A DNA stretch of 64,000 bases from Thermoanaerobaculum sp. (GCA_021154885.1 JAJKHS010000023.1:1-64000); one strand, 5' to 3'. Shown: positions 16,291-27,417, numbered from the stretch's first letter. Notes: generated from the letters alone by a model not told the origin. Numbers and translations are program-made.

Positions 16291-17712
16291 ATGCGAATCC
16301 GCGGCTTGAAGTCCCTGCTGTCCGTACTTGTCCTTTTCGTCGCGCTGCCCGCCGCCGGTCAGTCCAAGGACGTCGCTCAGAGGGTCGACGAATACCTCTC
16401 TCTGCGGACCGACCTGGGGCGCTTCAGCGGCGCCGTGCTGATCGCCAGGGATGGCAAGGTCCTCCTGCGGAAGGGCTACGGCTTCGCCGACGTGGAAAAG
16501 AAGACGCCCTACACGCCGGAAACCCGGCAGGACGTCGCCTCGATCTCCAAGATGTTCACCGCCATGGCGGCGCTCAAGCTGCGGGACCAGGGGAAACTGC
16601 GGCTCGAAGACCCCGTCTGCAAGTACCTGGAAGACTGCCCGGAGACGTGGAAGCCGATCACGATCCAGCAGCTCATGCGCCACACTTCGGGTATCCCCGA
16701 CTATGAGGAGGCCCTGGAGATCGGCTCCGGCAAGTACATGGCCTTCATGAATCAGCCAGGCGCTTCCGCGAAGATCGTGGAGAACGCCAGGAAGCTGCCG
16801 CTCGATTTCAAGCCCGGGGAGAAGTTCCACTACAGCAATACGGGATACATCGTCCTAAGCTACGCGGTCCAGAAGGCTGCCGGCCAGCCGTTCGGGGACT
16901 TCGTCACCCGGACGCTCCTCGCGCCCGCGGGCATGACGCGCTCGGGAATCTTCGGCGTCGGCGATGGGCCGAAAAGCTTGGCAACGGGTTATACGCACAG
17001 CGACCTGGGTTGGGACAAGATGCTGGCCGGAGTCTCGCTGACGGCCGGTCATCTCAGGAAGGTTCCACAGCTCCCCCTCACGCCGCCGGAGGGGGACGCG
17101 GGAATCTACAGCACGGTGGACGACCTCTATCGCTGGAGCCAGGTCATGGACGGCGGCCCGCTCGTCTCCGCCCCAGAAGCGGCCGAGGTCTTCACTCCGG
17201 GTCTGGAAAACTACGGCTACGGCTGGTTCATCGACACCGGCTTCGATCGCCAGCGGATGCGCCACACCGGCCTCCTGCCGGGCTACGTGTCGGACTTCAT
17301 CAAATTTCCCGGCGACAAGGTCACGATCATCCTGTTCTCGAACCTCGACCGCACGCGGCTCGATCGCATCGCCCGGGACGTCACGGCGATCGTACTCGGC
17401 AAGCCGTACGACCTTCCCGTACACGGCAAGGTGGTCCAACTCACCGCCGAACAGTTTGCAAAGCTCGAAGGCGATTACAAGATGACGGATGGCAAGCTGC
17501 TGACTGTCCGCAAGCAGCCCGACCTCTTGACGGCGGAAATCAAGGGCCGCTACATGGCGGGCCTGATCCCCCTTTCCCCCACCGAGCTCTACTTCCCGCT
17601 CGGTGACGGCAAGGCCGTATTCACCTTGGATGAGAGCGGCAAGGCCGTGAAGGTCAACATGCGGTACGGCGGCGAGGATCACGTGGGAGAGCGAGTGGCT
17701 CCGCAGCCTTAG
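16291..17712 (+). CDS. Secreted serine hydrolase of the beta-lactamase/class C PBP family
   Basis: A 473-residue protein from ATG 16291, where the signal peptide MRIRGLKSLLSVLVLFVALP begins; the open frame extends upstream into the methyltransferase gene. The beta-lactamase-type core shows SxxK as SISK (in QDVASISKMFTA), the YxN motif as YSNTGY, and HTG (MRHTGLLPG) in place of KTG, a common change in esterase-like members. A smaller C-terminal beta domain follows from about residue 385 (LEGDYKMTDGK), as in D-aminopeptidase and esterase EstB-type proteins. It is probably a periplasmic or extracellular peptidase or esterase. The substrate cannot be told from sequence. Confidence 0.88.
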   Translation: MRIRGLKSLLSVLVLFVALPAAGQSKDVAQRVDEYLSLRTDLGRFSGAVLIARDGKVLLRKGYGFADVEKKTPYTPETRQDVASISKMFTAMAALKLRDQGKLRLEDPVCKYLEDCPETWKPITIQQLMRHTSGIPDYEEALEIGSGKYMAFMNQPGASAKIVENARKLPLDFKPGEKFHYSNTGYIVLSYAVQKAAGQPFGDFVTRTLLAPAGMTRSGIFGVGDGPKSLATGYTHSDLGWDKMLAGVSLTAGHLRKVPQLPLTPPEGDAGIYSTVDDLYRWSQVMDGGPLVSAPEAAEVFTPGLENYGYGWFIDTGFDRQRMRHTGLLPGYVSDFIKFPGDKVTIILFSNLDRTRLDRIARDVTAIVLGKPYDLPVHGKVVQLTAEQFAKLEGDYKMTDGKLLTVRKQPDLLTAEIKGRYMAGLIPLSPTELYFPLGDGKAVFTLDESGKAVKVNMRYGGEDHVGERVAPQP

Positions 17713-17724
17713 TCAGAGACTACC

Positions 17725-18220
17725 TGAGCGATCCTCTCGACCTCGGCTTTCAACCTTGCGGCGCCGCACGTCAAGCTTCAGGAGAGATGCTCCAAGCTTT
17801 TCTGAGCGGCTACCTGGCTTGCTCAGTCGCGTCTCAAACCGGAAGTCTCGTTCCGCGAGTTTGCTACACAGCAACACAAGCCCGTAGCGAACTGATTCAA
17901 GCTCAGCGGGTTTCGCCGCCAGCCTGGGACGGTTCGTCATGAGCTTGATCGAATCGGCGCGAACTTCAGACGTGCCGGCTCAAGCTTGGGAAGAGGCGAT
18001 TCAGGCCGTGGAGGCGTGGCGGCAAGCTTGACGCGTCTCGTCTCAAGCTTGGAACAAGGCGTGCGGAGCTAGGGCCGGGAGGTGCCAGGCTTGCCGCCGA
18101 CCGGCTCAAGTCTGGCGGGGAGCGTCGCAAGGTCGCGCCGGGCCGGCGCAAGCCTGGCCGGCCCGTCGCAAGCTCGTGACGAGGCGTCTCAAGCTCGTTT
18201 TGCGGCGTTCCGAGCCCAAT
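17725..18220. repeat. Degenerate 21-bp periodic array with CAAGCTT cores
   Basis: The gap between the convergent stops of the serine hydrolase and the toxin gene is filled by about 22 units at a 21-bp step. The core CAAGCTT or a near variant is found at 17772, 17793, 17877, 17898, 17981, 18023 and 18044, all on the same 21-bp register. Between them are weaker cores such as CAAACC (17834). Later units read CAAGTCT, CAAGGTC, CAAGCCT and CAAGCTC, with one unit a base short. The bases between cores vary. No gene is evident; short frames across it give heptad-like peptides only because of the period. Confidence 0.75.
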
Positions 18221-18221
18221 T

Positions 18222-18521
18222 TTAGTGGTGCTTGGGGCGCTTTCCGTACTGCGAGAGGTTGTCGTGCTTCACCACGTCGACGAAGAAGATCTTTCCCGCT
18301 TCGATGCGGAAGACGATCCTGTCGCCACTGTTGATTCGAGCTTCCAGATAGTATTTTGCCGGCTGGATCGGTTTGACTCTGAGGCCCGAGGAAAGATTCT
18401 GCTTGATGAGGGTGACCATGGCCACATCACAGGCAGATTGATGCTCGGCACTCAGTTTGGCATAACTCTCCTTCCACGATTCCGACCACCCGGCGGCGAG
18501 GAAAGTCTGCTTGCGGGCCAT
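18222..18521 (-). CDS. RelE/ParE-superfamily toxin
   Basis: A 99-residue basic protein from ATG 18519-18521. It begins MARKQTFLAAGWSESWKESY. The fold pattern of the RelE/HigB toxins is visible: N-terminal helices, then beta strands with YYLEARINSGDRIVFRIEAG and the terminal FVDVVKHDNLSQYGKR. Members of this family cleave mRNA on the ribosome or act on gyrase. It starts 15 bases after the stop of an AbrB-type antitoxin gene, the normal antitoxin-first order. A reading as a HigB-like toxin with AbrB-type antitoxin is likely. Confidence 0.82.
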   Translation of the reverse strand: MARKQTFLAAGWSESWKESYAKLSAEHQSACDVAMVTLIKQNLSSGLRVKPIQPAKYYLEARINSGDRIVFRIEAGKIFFVDVVKHDNLSQYGKRPKHH

Positions 18522-18536
18522 TCAGGATCAGCGCCG

Positions 18537-18836
18537 CTACTTCTTCTTGAGGCTGTCCAGGAAAGCTTGAGCCTGCTCCGGGGTTTCCGTCCAGGTGGCA
18601 CGTCCAGCGGCGAAGTCTTCCTCGGACTTTGCGATCCTGGCACGCATCTCCGGATGATAGAACCAGAGCTGATCTGTGGGCACGAGGGTCGCTGGAACGA
18701 GTTCGAAGGTCCCCCGTTCTGTCCTCTCCAAGAGGATGAAGTCGCCGGCCCCGACGCCGAGCGCTTCGCGAACCTCCTCCGGCAGAGTGGTGCGTCCCTT
18801 CTTGTCGAGGGTCAGGAATGTGGTTGCTGCGGGCAT
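18537..18836 (-). CDS. AbrB/SpoVT-type antitoxin
   Basis: A 99-residue protein from ATG 18834-18836. Residues about 7-50 form a swapped-hairpin AbrB DNA-binding domain (TLDKKGRTTLPEEVREALGV, followed by GDFILLERTERGTFEL). The C-terminal half is helical (EEDFAAGRATWTETPEQAQA), as is usual for the toxin-binding tail. It likely represses its own promoter, which should lie in the 280-bp gap between it and the PAP2 stop at 19117. It pairs with the RelE-like gene 15 bases downstream. No other gene is visible in the gap upstream. Confidence 0.85.
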   Translation of the reverse strand: MPAATTFLTLDKKGRTTLPEEVREALGVGAGDFILLERTERGTFELVPATLVPTDQLWFYHPEMRARIAKSEEDFAAGRATWTETPEQAQAFLDSLKKK

Positions 18837-19116
18837 GGTGAGAACTCCTCAGAGGGAAAGTACCACTTTCCCTCTGGCCCTGCAAGTCGCCCTAATCTCG
18901 CCGCGAGGCCCCGTCACCCGCTCCAGGATCTGCCAACTCGCGAAGCACAAGCCGGGGTTTGTTACGAAGCCTTAAATTCACCTTGTACATACAGATGCCG
19001 CTCGTCAACGTGCAAACCGCGGCAAAGATTCCGCCTACAAGTAGGGCCTACTCTAAGCGGTCTGACTATGTAGAAATCTCTATCCTGGCGAAGATTTCGG
19101 GATGTCGGGAGCAGCG

Positions 19117-19692
19117 TCAGGAAATCGCGGCAAGCATCGCGTAGCCCACGAGCTTGAGGAGAGGGTACTGACCCACGAGCATCCGGGCGGCCGTGCCCGC
19201 GACGCTCCCCAGGAGGACGCCGGCGGCGACGTCGAGCGGATAATGGGCGCCGAGATAGACGCGGGAGACGGCGATGCCGATCGCCACGACGAGGACGAGC
19301 GCGCCGAGGGCGCTCCCCGGGCTGGCGAAGGCGAAGGCCACCGCGAAGGCCACGGCGGTGTGTCCCGACGGGAAAGAGAAGGCGTCCGGATTGTCCGCCA
19401 GCGCCGCGAAGCCGCCGATACCGCGGTCCGGCCGCTGGCGGCGGCAGACCCGCTTCAGGGGCTCGGAGAGGGCGAGGGCCAGCGCCGCCGCCGAGCCCAG
19501 GAGCGCGCAGCGGTGCGGCCCATCGCCGCCGCTCAACGCCAGCACCAGCCCCACCAGCACCCAGGTCGAGGGGTTGCCCAGCCGGGTGAAGCCACGCATC
19601 AGGCGGGTCATGGCCCGCGACTCCAGCCGGCGGACAGTCAGCAGCAGCCAGCGGTCGAGGGAGATGGTCGCGGCGAGCGCGGCGCGGATCAT
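19117..19692 (-). CDS. PAP2-family phosphatase
   Basis: A 191-residue membrane protein with five to six hydrophobic segments. The three PAP2 motifs are complete: KRVCRRQRP (KxxxxxxRP), FPSGHT (PSGH) and [12 protein letters not shown] (SRxxxxxHxxxD). The family removes phosphate from lipid phosphates such as undecaprenyl pyrophosphate or phosphatidic acid at the outer face of the inner membrane. Its ATG overlaps the TGA of the upstream glycosyltransferase gene by four bases, so the two are translationally coupled and may act in the same lipid pathway. Confidence 0.9.
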   Translation of the reverse strand: MIRAALAATISLDRWLLLTVRRLESRAMTRLMRGFTRLGNPSTWVLVGLVLALSGGDGPHRCALLGSAAALALALSEPLKRVCRRQRPDRGIGGFAALADNPDAFSFPSGHTAVAFAVAFAFASPGSALGALVLVVAIGIAVSRVYLGAHYPLDVAAGVLLGSVAGTAARMLVGQYPLLKLVGYAMLAAIS

Positions 19693-20882
19693 GCGACCTC
19701 CTGCAACGCCGGCGCGGGAGAGACGGCGACCGCCATCGGCGAGAGGACGCTGCCGGGGCCCACCCGCAGCCGGTGGCCGCGCCAGCAGATCGTCCGTTTG
19801 AAGACGGCCACGGCCCAGATCCCCAGGATCAGCGCGTCCTTGAGCGGCGCGCCCAGGGCCAGGAAGACGAGGGAGGGCGTCTCGCCCAGCAACCGCCGGG
19901 CGAGAAGCGCGTCGGCCGCCAGCTTGGCGGCGACTCCAGCCAGGGCCGCCCCCGCCAGGAGGACGCGGCCCGCACCGCCGGTCACCGCGGCCATCGCGGC
20001 GAGACCGAGGAGGAAGGGCACGGGGTTGAGCAGCGGCTCGGCGAAGTAGGCGGGGGAGATGCGGCGGCGCATCTGCGACCAGCGCAGGTGACGCTCGGCG
20101 AACTCGGCCACCGTCCGCCGCTGGTGGAGGGCGGGCAGGGGGTGCGGCGAGAGGGCCACCCGGAAGCCGGCGCGGAGGAAAGCCTGGCCGAGCACGTAGT
20201 CTTCGGCGAGGACGTCCTTGACCACCTCCCAGCCGCCCAGAGCCGCGAGGTCGCCGCGGCGCAGGAGCATGGACTTGCCCACCACGACGGGGTGGCCCAC
20301 GAGCTGGGCGGCGCAGACCGAGGCGGCCACGAAGGAGTTGAAGTGCAGGTTGTCCAGCAGGGCGCCCACCGTCTCCTCGCCGCTGCCGGCGAGCGTGCTC
20401 GCCACCAGCCCCACGCCGGGCACGGCCATCTCGGCGGCCATGGCCCGCAGATAGCCGGGCCGGGCGCGGACGTTGGAGTCGGAGACCAGCAGGAGCTCAT
20501 GGCGGGCGTGGCGGCTGAGCGAGGCGAGGTTCTGGACCTTGGGGTTGTAGCCCAGGGGCGGGGCACCGCGGACGATGGTGATGGCCAGGCCGGGGAAATT
20601 GCGCCGCAGGCGCTCGGCCGCGGCCAGGGCCGGATCGTGCGGGTCCTCGGCGCCCAGGATGAGCTCGAAGTCCGGATAATCCTGGCGGGCGATCGAGACA
20701 AGGTTCTCATAGAGCCCGTCGTCCAGTCCGCGCAGCGGTTTGAGGACGGAGATGGGGGGGAGGTCCCGCGGTGCAGACCGGCGGGAGCGGGCGAGGAATC
20801 GCAACGCGAGGCCCGCGACCCCCAGGGTGGTGGCGAGCGAGACGGCGGCCATCGCGGCGAGTACGGCGGTGATCGTCTGCAC
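19689..20882 (-). CDS. GT21 ceramide glucosyltransferase-like enzyme (HpnI-like)
   Basis: A 397-residue membrane glycosyltransferase. The start GTG 20880-20882 is chosen because GGGAGGAAAGG lies just upstream; the frame is open 54 bases further. An N-terminal membrane anchor is followed by a GT-A domain with [11 protein letters not shown], the donor-binding region [14 protein letters not shown], an acceptor region with [10 protein letters not shown], and the (Q/R)xxRW motif as RHLRW. Membrane segments close the protein. GT21 enzymes attach sugars to ceramide; the bacterial relative HpnI acts in hopanoid lipid synthesis. It is coupled to a PAP2 phosphatase. No other hopanoid gene is in the window, so the acceptor lipid is open. 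Confidence 0.87.
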   Translation of the reverse strand: MQTITAVLAAMAAVSLATTLGVAGLALRFLARSRRSAPRDLPPISVLKPLRGLDDGLYENLVSIARQDYPDFELILGAEDPHDPALAAAERLRRNFPGLAITIVRGAPPLGYNPKVQNLASLSRHARHELLLVSDSNVRARPGYLRAMAAEMAVPGVGLVASTLAGSGEETVGALLDNLHFNSFVAASVCAAQLVGHPVVVGKSMLLRRGDLAALGGWEVVKDVLAEDYVLGQAFLRAGFRVALSPHPLPALHQRRTVAEFAERHLRWSQMRRRISPAYFAEPLLNPVPFLLGLAAMAAVTGGAGRVLLAGAALAGVAAKLAADALLARRLLGETPSLVFLALGAPLKDALILGIWAVAVFKRTICWRGHRLRVGPGSVLSPMAVAVSPAPALQEVA

Positions 20883-20969
20883 GGAGTCCTTTCCTCCCAG
20901 TGGCAGGATGGCAATTCCGGATGACGACGGCGTCACGGGCGGGTCAGGAGTGTGCTACAAGAAAGTGCT

Positions 20970-21776
20970 ATGTTCCTCGCCGCCGCCATCCAGCTTACCT
21001 CCACCTCGGATGAAGATGCCAATTGGGAGAGCGCCAGGTCGCTGATCGAGCGCGCGGCTGGCCACGGCGCCCGCTTCGTGGCGACTCCGGAGAACACCAA
21101 CTACCTCGGTCCGCACGCGGAGAAGGTGCGCCGAGCCGAGCCCCTCGACGGGCGGACGGGCACGCGCTTCGCCGAGCTCGCCCGCCGGCTGGGCATCCAT
21201 CTCCTGCTGGGCTCCTTCAACGAGCAGAGCGATGAGGCGGAGCGCTGCTACAACACCAGCGTCTTCTATGGGCCCGACGGCTCCGTGCTGGCCACCTACC
21301 GCAAGATCCACCTGTTCGACGTCGACGTCCCGAACGGTCCACGCTTCCTCGAGTCCGCCACCTGCAAGCCGGGCGGGGCGACGGCCGTGGTGGCGACGCC
21401 TCTCGCCCGTTTCGGCCTGTCGATCTGCTATGACCTGCGCTTCGGCGAGTTGTATCGCAAGCTGGCCGAGCAGGGGGCAGAGGTGCTGATGATCCCCTCG
21501 GCCTTCACCCTCGTGACCGGCAAGGACCATTGGGAGCCCCTGATCCGCGCCCGCGCCATCGAAAACCAGTGCTGGGTCATTGCTCCGGCCCAGCACGGCA
21601 GGCACGACGACGGCGGCCTCGCCCACACCTGGGGGCACGCCATGATCGTGGACCCCTGGGGCATCCCCGTCGCCACCGCCGCGGACGGCCCCGGCCTCGC
21701 CCTCGCCGAAATCGACCTCGAGCGGCTGGCGAAGGTGCGCGAGGCCATCCCCGTGGCCCGCCACCGGCGGCTGTAG
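20970..21776 (+). CDS. Carbon-nitrogen hydrolase of the nitrilase superfamily (Nit1-like)
   Basis: A 268-residue protein from ATG 20970, the point where family homology begins (MFLAAAIQLTSTSDEDANW). The catalytic triad is visible as glutamate in ATPENTNYLG, lysine in YRKIHLFDVDVP and cysteine in SICYDLRFGELYR. The motif set fits the Nit1 branch, which hydrolyses deaminated glutathione and related omega-amides, though bacterial members have mixed substrates. It is cytoplasmic. It stands alone, divergent from the glycosyltransferase gene with an 87-bp gap that must hold both promoters. Confidence 0.9.
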   Translation: MFLAAAIQLTSTSDEDANWESARSLIERAAGHGARFVATPENTNYLGPHAEKVRRAEPLDGRTGTRFAELARRLGIHLLLGSFNEQSDEAERCYNTSVFYGPDGSVLATYRKIHLFDVDVPNGPRFLESATCKPGGATAVVATPLARFGLSICYDLRFGELYRKLAEQGAEVLMIPSAFTLVTGKDHWEPLIRARAIENQCWVIAPAQHGRHDDGGLAHTWGHAMIVDPWGIPVATAADGPGLALAEIDLERLAKVREAIPVARHRRL

Positions 21777-21941
21777 AGCTCCGGCTCCTCCGGCGCAGTC
21801 ACCCCGCGCCCCTCCTTTGTCGGCTGGACAGGAAAAGGCACGAACGGAGACAACTGGGGGCAAACTAGGAGTGCCTGAGGGCGATCTCCGTGGAAGCCCG
21901 GTGCCATGTCGGCGCCTTGCGATCCCGGAAAGGAGGAGGGT

Positions 21942-22247
21942 ATGTTTCGTATGAACATGAATCGTAGGGTGGCGGCTCTGGCGGTCGTGGCGGCGCTCTC
22001 CCTGGGGGGACCGCTCGCCGCCGCGGGCTGGGAGAGGCCGGCGAGAGAGGTGGGCTCGGGAGATTTCCTGAGCGGCGAAATCTTCACGCGTTTCCTCGCC
22101 TGGCTCGGCTTCAGGCCGGCCCTGGAGGGGGTGCCGAAGCGCAAGAGCGGATCGAGCAACGACCCGAAGAGCCGTCCCCACACGGCCGCCGCGGACAGCG
22201 CAAGCTCCGACGCGGGGATGGGCATCGATCCCAACGGCGGGCACTGA
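21942..22247 (+). CDS. Secreted small protein ending in GIDPNGGH
   Basis: A 101-residue protein from ATG 21942 with AGGAGG directly upstream; an earlier in-frame ATG at 21906 lacks such a site. Residues 1-28 are a signal peptide (MNRRVAALAVVAALSLGG core). A Trp-containing amphipathic stretch follows (FTRFLAWLGF), then a hydrophilic spacer and the tail SSDAGMGIDPNGGH with DPNG at 96-99. The tail shares DAG-x3-DP-N-G with the repeat of the small protein at 2460-2720. It is followed by a terminator hairpin, then by a TPR protein gene 122 bases on. Inferred role: exported peptide precursor paired with that TPR protein. No known family was recognised. Confidence 0.72.
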   Translation: MFRMNMNRRVAALAVVAALSLGGPLAAAGWERPAREVGSGDFLSGEIFTRFLAWLGFRPALEGVPKRKSGSSNDPKSRPHTAAADSASSDAGMGIDPNGGH

Positions 22248-22265
22248 GCCGGGAGGTGGGGCGCG

Positions 22266-22304
22266 CGGGAGCGGCCGGCTCGGGTCGCTCCCGTATTTTC
22301 TCTT
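22266..22304 (+). terminator. Hairpin between secreted-peptide gene and TPR gene
   Basis: The stem CGGGAGCG/CGCTCCCG (22266-22273 and 22286-22293) is followed by TATTTTCTCTT. It could separate the two genes or let more transcript be made from the peptide gene than from the TPR gene. Confidence 0.65.
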
Positions 22305-22369
22305 GACGGGGCCGGTGTGCGACAATCATGCAGTGCTGGAGGGACTTGGTTTCGTCGGGAGGTGTTGAG

Positions 22370-23731
22370 ATGATGCATTTGGGAAAGGGAGAGATCGAGG
22401 CGTTCCTGGCCGGCCTGTCCTCGCGGGAGGACCGCGACCGCCTGCTGAAGCATCTCCTGACTCGATGCGAAGGGTGTCTGCGGCGGTTCACGAGCCTGGC
22501 CGTGCCGCTGCTGGAAGAGGAGCCCTGGGCTCACGTCGAGACGGCGCCGGAGGAGGACTACGACGCGGCCCTCGCCCGGGCCGGCGCAGCGGCGCAGCGA
22601 TTCACCACGCGGTGGCGCAAAGAGTCCGAGCGATTGGATCGAGCCCTGGCTCTCGTCGAGCAGGCCGGGGGGCTCGGCGAAGGATTCCCACTGCGCCAGG
22701 TACAGACGCTCCATGGCTGGCCGCTGTGTGAGGCCCTTCTGCGCAAGAGCTTCGAGGAACGCTACCGGGATCCGAAGAAGATGCTGCAACTCGCCTATGA
22801 TGCTGCGCGAGTCGCCGAGACCACCCCGCCGGAGAAGTACCCACCCACCCCCGGCTTCGTCATGGACCTCCGGGCCCGCGCCTTCGCCGAGTTGGGAAAC
22901 GCCCATCGCATCAACCACCAGTTCCCTGAAGCCGAGCGAGCCCTCTCGCAAGCCCGGGAGTTCCTGGTGGAAGGGACTGGCGACTTCCTGCTGGAGGCCC
23001 GGGTGCTGGATCTCGAAGCTTCCCTGCTCAGCGACCGGGGGCGTTTTGCAGACGCGATCTCGCTTCTCGGCAAGGTCCACGACCTCTACCAGGAGGCCGG
23101 TGACACCCACCTCGCGGGCCGGGCATTGATCAGCCAGGGCTTCAATTTCCGCCGGGCCGGGCGACCCCGCGAGGCGATCGGGATCATGGAGCAGGGCATC
23201 GGGCTCGTCGAAGCCGAGCGCGAGCCGGAGCTCCCCGTCATCGGCCTGAAGGGCCTTCTCGATGCTTTGGTGGATGCCGGAGAGCTCGGGCGCGCCAGCC
23301 GCATGCTCCTGGCGAGCGGCCTGCGGGAGGCGTTTGCCGCGGAGCCGCTCAACCTTCTGAAGCTCCGATGGGTGGAGGGCAAGGTTCACTCCGGCCTGGG
23401 TCATTTCCAACGGGCAGAGAGCATCTACTGCTCGGTGCGAGAGGAGCTCCTGCGCCTTGAAAGGACCTACGACGCCGCGCTGCTGGGTCTGGAGTTGGCC
23501 GCCCTCTGGCTGCGGCAGGGCCGGGCGGCCGAAGTCCACGCCTTGGCCGAAGAGATGTACGAGACTTTCAGGATGCTGGAAGTCCACCGCGAGGCCCAGC
23601 GCGCCCTGTACTTCCTGCGTGAGGCGTGCCGGTGGCAGCGAGCGACGGTACCCCTGGTCCAGCGCGTGCGTTCGTTCATGGAGCAGCTCACCTGGAATCC
23701 CGAGCTGCGCTTCGCGGACTACGCTGGCTAG
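22370..23731 (+). CDS. TPR protein with N-terminal H-x4-C-x2-C box
   Basis: A 453-residue protein from ATG 22370, with GGGAGG eight bases upstream. The N-terminus has a possible zinc-binding box (KHLLTRCEGCLRRF; H28, C33, C36), similar to but one residue longer than the HxxxCxxC box of anti-sigma factors. A coiled region follows, then TPR helices to the end (for example ALISQGFNFRRAGRPREAIG). It shares core landmarks with the HTH-TPR proteins at 991-4274: W-x-L-x-E, a Lys or Glu-Ser pair, an Asp and LA-rich helices at the same place (HGWPLCEALLRKSFEERYRD here, NWALMELVCGKSAVQASRD there). Its neighbour upstream encodes a secreted DPNG protein. It is probably a cytoplasmic sensor or anti-sigma-like protein. 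The partner is unknown. Confidence 0.82.
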   Translation: MMHLGKGEIEAFLAGLSSREDRDRLLKHLLTRCEGCLRRFTSLAVPLLEEEPWAHVETAPEEDYDAALARAGAAAQRFTTRWRKESERLDRALALVEQAGGLGEGFPLRQVQTLHGWPLCEALLRKSFEERYRDPKKMLQLAYDAARVAETTPPEKYPPTPGFVMDLRARAFAELGNAHRINHQFPEAERALSQAREFLVEGTGDFLLEARVLDLEASLLSDRGRFADAISLLGKVHDLYQEAGDTHLAGRALISQGFNFRRAGRPREAIGIMEQGIGLVEAEREPELPVIGLKGLLDALVDAGELGRASRMLLASGLREAFAAEPLNLLKLRWVEGKVHSGLGHFQRAESIYCSVREELLRLERTYDAALLGLELAALWLRQGRAAEVHALAEEMYETFRMLEVHREAQRALYFLREACRWQRATVPLVQRVRSFMEQLTWNPELRFADYAG

Positions 23732-23827
23732 CGGCCAGCACCCATACCGCCTCTGGCGAGCCCCCCGCCGTTCGCGTTTTCAGGGTGGTGACCGCCACCC
23801 GGCCTTGCGATAGGCTGGCGGCGAGCC

Positions 23828-24124
23828 ATGAAATCCTGGTATCAGCTCTTCAAGCTCTGGTGCCTCGCCATCCTGCCGCTGACGAAGGACGCCATCCACG
23901 TCTATATCGGCTTCGTCTGCCTGCTGGGGGCGGTGATGGTGCTCCGCCGGCGCCTCGGCTCCTATCAGGCGCTCATCCCCGGGCTGGTGCTCTCGGTCGC
24001 GATGGAGGTCCTGGACCTGCGGGACGGCTATCCCTGGTCCTCCAGCGTCCACGACCTCGTCAATACCAATCTGCTGCCGTTCGTGCTGGTCACCCTGGCC
24101 CGCCTGCGGACGTTCGAGCTCTAA
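23828..24124 (+). CDS. Small integral membrane protein
   Basis: A 98-residue protein from ATG 23828. It has three hydrophobic segments, around CLAILPLTKD, HVYIGFVCLLGAVMVL and LIPGLVLSVAMEVLD, and a final one at LLPFVLVTLARL. Conserved-looking polar spots within the membrane part (KDAIHVYIG, HDLVNTN) hint at a defined family, but I cannot name it. It is convergent with the hybrid histidine kinase gene whose stop lies 33 bases away. Its function is unknown. Confidence 0.65.
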   Translation: MKSWYQLFKLWCLAILPLTKDAIHVYIGFVCLLGAVMVLRRRLGSYQALIPGLVLSVAMEVLDLRDGYPWSSSVHDLVNTNLLPFVLVTLARLRTFEL

Positions 24125-24156
24125 CTGATCCCGGTCCCGGGATCCTCGTCCTCCTC

Positions 24157-25750
<1,594 letters not shown>

Positions 25751-25758
<8 letters not shown>

Positions 25759-27274
25759 TGGCGGCCTCCCCCGCTCCTCCCTCGAGCCCACCCAGCAGCG
25801 GCTCGCTCTCGCCCCGGTACTCCAACCGTCCCGTGAGGACGCCCTGGAACTCCCGCAGCTCCCGGCCGACCTTCACGCCGTCGTGAGCGGTGCGCAGCTC
25901 CCGCACGTTGCGCTCGTGGTCGCCGGTGCGCCGCTTGACCACCGACACGGCCTTGCGCACCTCGCCGAAGGCCTCGAAGTAGCGCAGCAGCACCACCGTG
26001 TCGGCCAGGTAGGAGAGGTCCACGGGCGACTCCAGAGTCTCGCCCAGGATGCCCGCCTGGGCCATCACCAGCAGCGTCAGTACCCCCTGCTGATTGAGGT
26101 AGGAGAACAGCTCGTGCAGGTGCAGCACGAGGAAGCGCTCCTCCGGCATGGCGTGCTGGTAGCCGTTGAGGCTGTCGATGACCACCAGCCGCGCGCCCGC
26201 CTCGACGCCACGCCGCACCTGCTGGGCGAACTCGCCGGGGGCCAGCTCGGCGGGGTCCACTTGGCGGATGGACATCCGCTCCTCCGCCAGGGGCTGCCGC
26301 AGGCCGAGGCCCAGCCGCTCCGCGCGGCTGAGCCAACTCTCGGGGCTCTCGTCGAAGGTATAGACGGCGGCCCGCTCGCCCTGGTGCATGGCGGCCGCGA
26401 CGTACTGCGCCGCCAGCGTCGACTTGCCGACCCCTGACGGGCCGAGGAGCATCACGCTGGTGCCGTGTTCCAGGCCGCCGCCCATCAGCGCGTCGAGCTC
26501 AGGAAGGCCGCTTTCCAGTGTCTCCGTCACGACGCCCCGAGGGTGGTCCGCTGCCACCAGCCGGGGGAAGACCTGGAGACCGCCGGTGCGGATGGCGTAG
26601 TCGTGATAGCCGTCGCGGAAGGGGATGCCGCGGACCTTCTGCACCCGCAGGCGCCGCCGCTGGGCGCCGTAGCCGGGCGCGAGCTGCTCGAACCCCACCA
26701 CGCCGTGGGTGAGGCTCTGGAGCTGGAAGTCGCCGGTGGTGGCACCGGTGTAGTCGAGCAACAGGACGGTGCAGCTCTGGCCCGTGAAGTAGTGCTTGAG
26801 GGCCAGGATCTGCCGGCGGTAGCGCAGCGAGTCGCGGGCCAGCAGCCGCATCTCGGAGAGGGAGTCGAAGACGACCCGCAGCGGCCGCACCCGCTCCACC
26901 GTGTCCAGCACCGCGCGGGTGGTCTCCGACAGCTCCACCTCGGAGGGGTGGAAGAGGGTGTACTGGGAGTCGGCCTTCAGGCTCTCCTCGGCCGTCTGCA
27001 GCTCGCAGATGGTGACCCCGTCCAGCGACCAGCCGTGGGAGGCGGCGACGTCCCGCAGCTCCTCCTCAGTCTCCGAGAGGGTGGCGTAGACCCCCGGCTC
27101 GCCGGCGCGGGCGCCGGCGAGTAGAAACTGCAAGGCCAGCGTCGTCTTGCCTGCGCCGGGATCCCCTTCCACCAGATACATCCGGTTGATGGGAAAGCCG
27201 CCGCCCAGGATGTCGTCAAGACCCTGCACCCCGGTGGAGGCCCGGGGAAAGTCTTTGTAGGCATGCGTGGCCAT
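25751..27274 (-). CDS. KaiC-like double-domain RecA ATPase
   Basis: A 507-residue protein with two KaiC/RecA-type domains. The first has Walker A GDPGAGKTTLA (residues 37-47) and Walker B-like LRVVFDSLSEM; the second has Walker A GPSGVGKSTLA near 280 and LVVIDSLNGYQ. Members outside cyanobacteria lack a clock and act as phospho-signalling ATPases, often next to histidine kinases. The two catalytic glutamates typical of KaiC are partly kept (LSETEEEL; FDESPESW). The downstream hybrid histidine kinase overlaps its 3' end, a linkage known for such proteins in other bacteria. Confidence 0.9.
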
Positions 27275-27417
27275 GCGTGGAGTCGGCTCCTTTGGCTACA
27301 AAATGTCGAACCGGGGCCGGCCCCCGGATCGGGCCATGGAAATGCAAAAAGAATACCGAGGCGGGAAGGAAGGCGCGGAGCGGGAGTGGGTCCTCCCGCC
27401 TGCGTGGAAAGCGGAGC

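Noticed and set aside
17725-18220. CRISPR or other guide-RNA-type array
   Set aside because: The step of 21 bases is too short for CRISPR repeat plus spacer, the repeats are not exact, and no cas or other RNA-guided nuclease gene is next to it.
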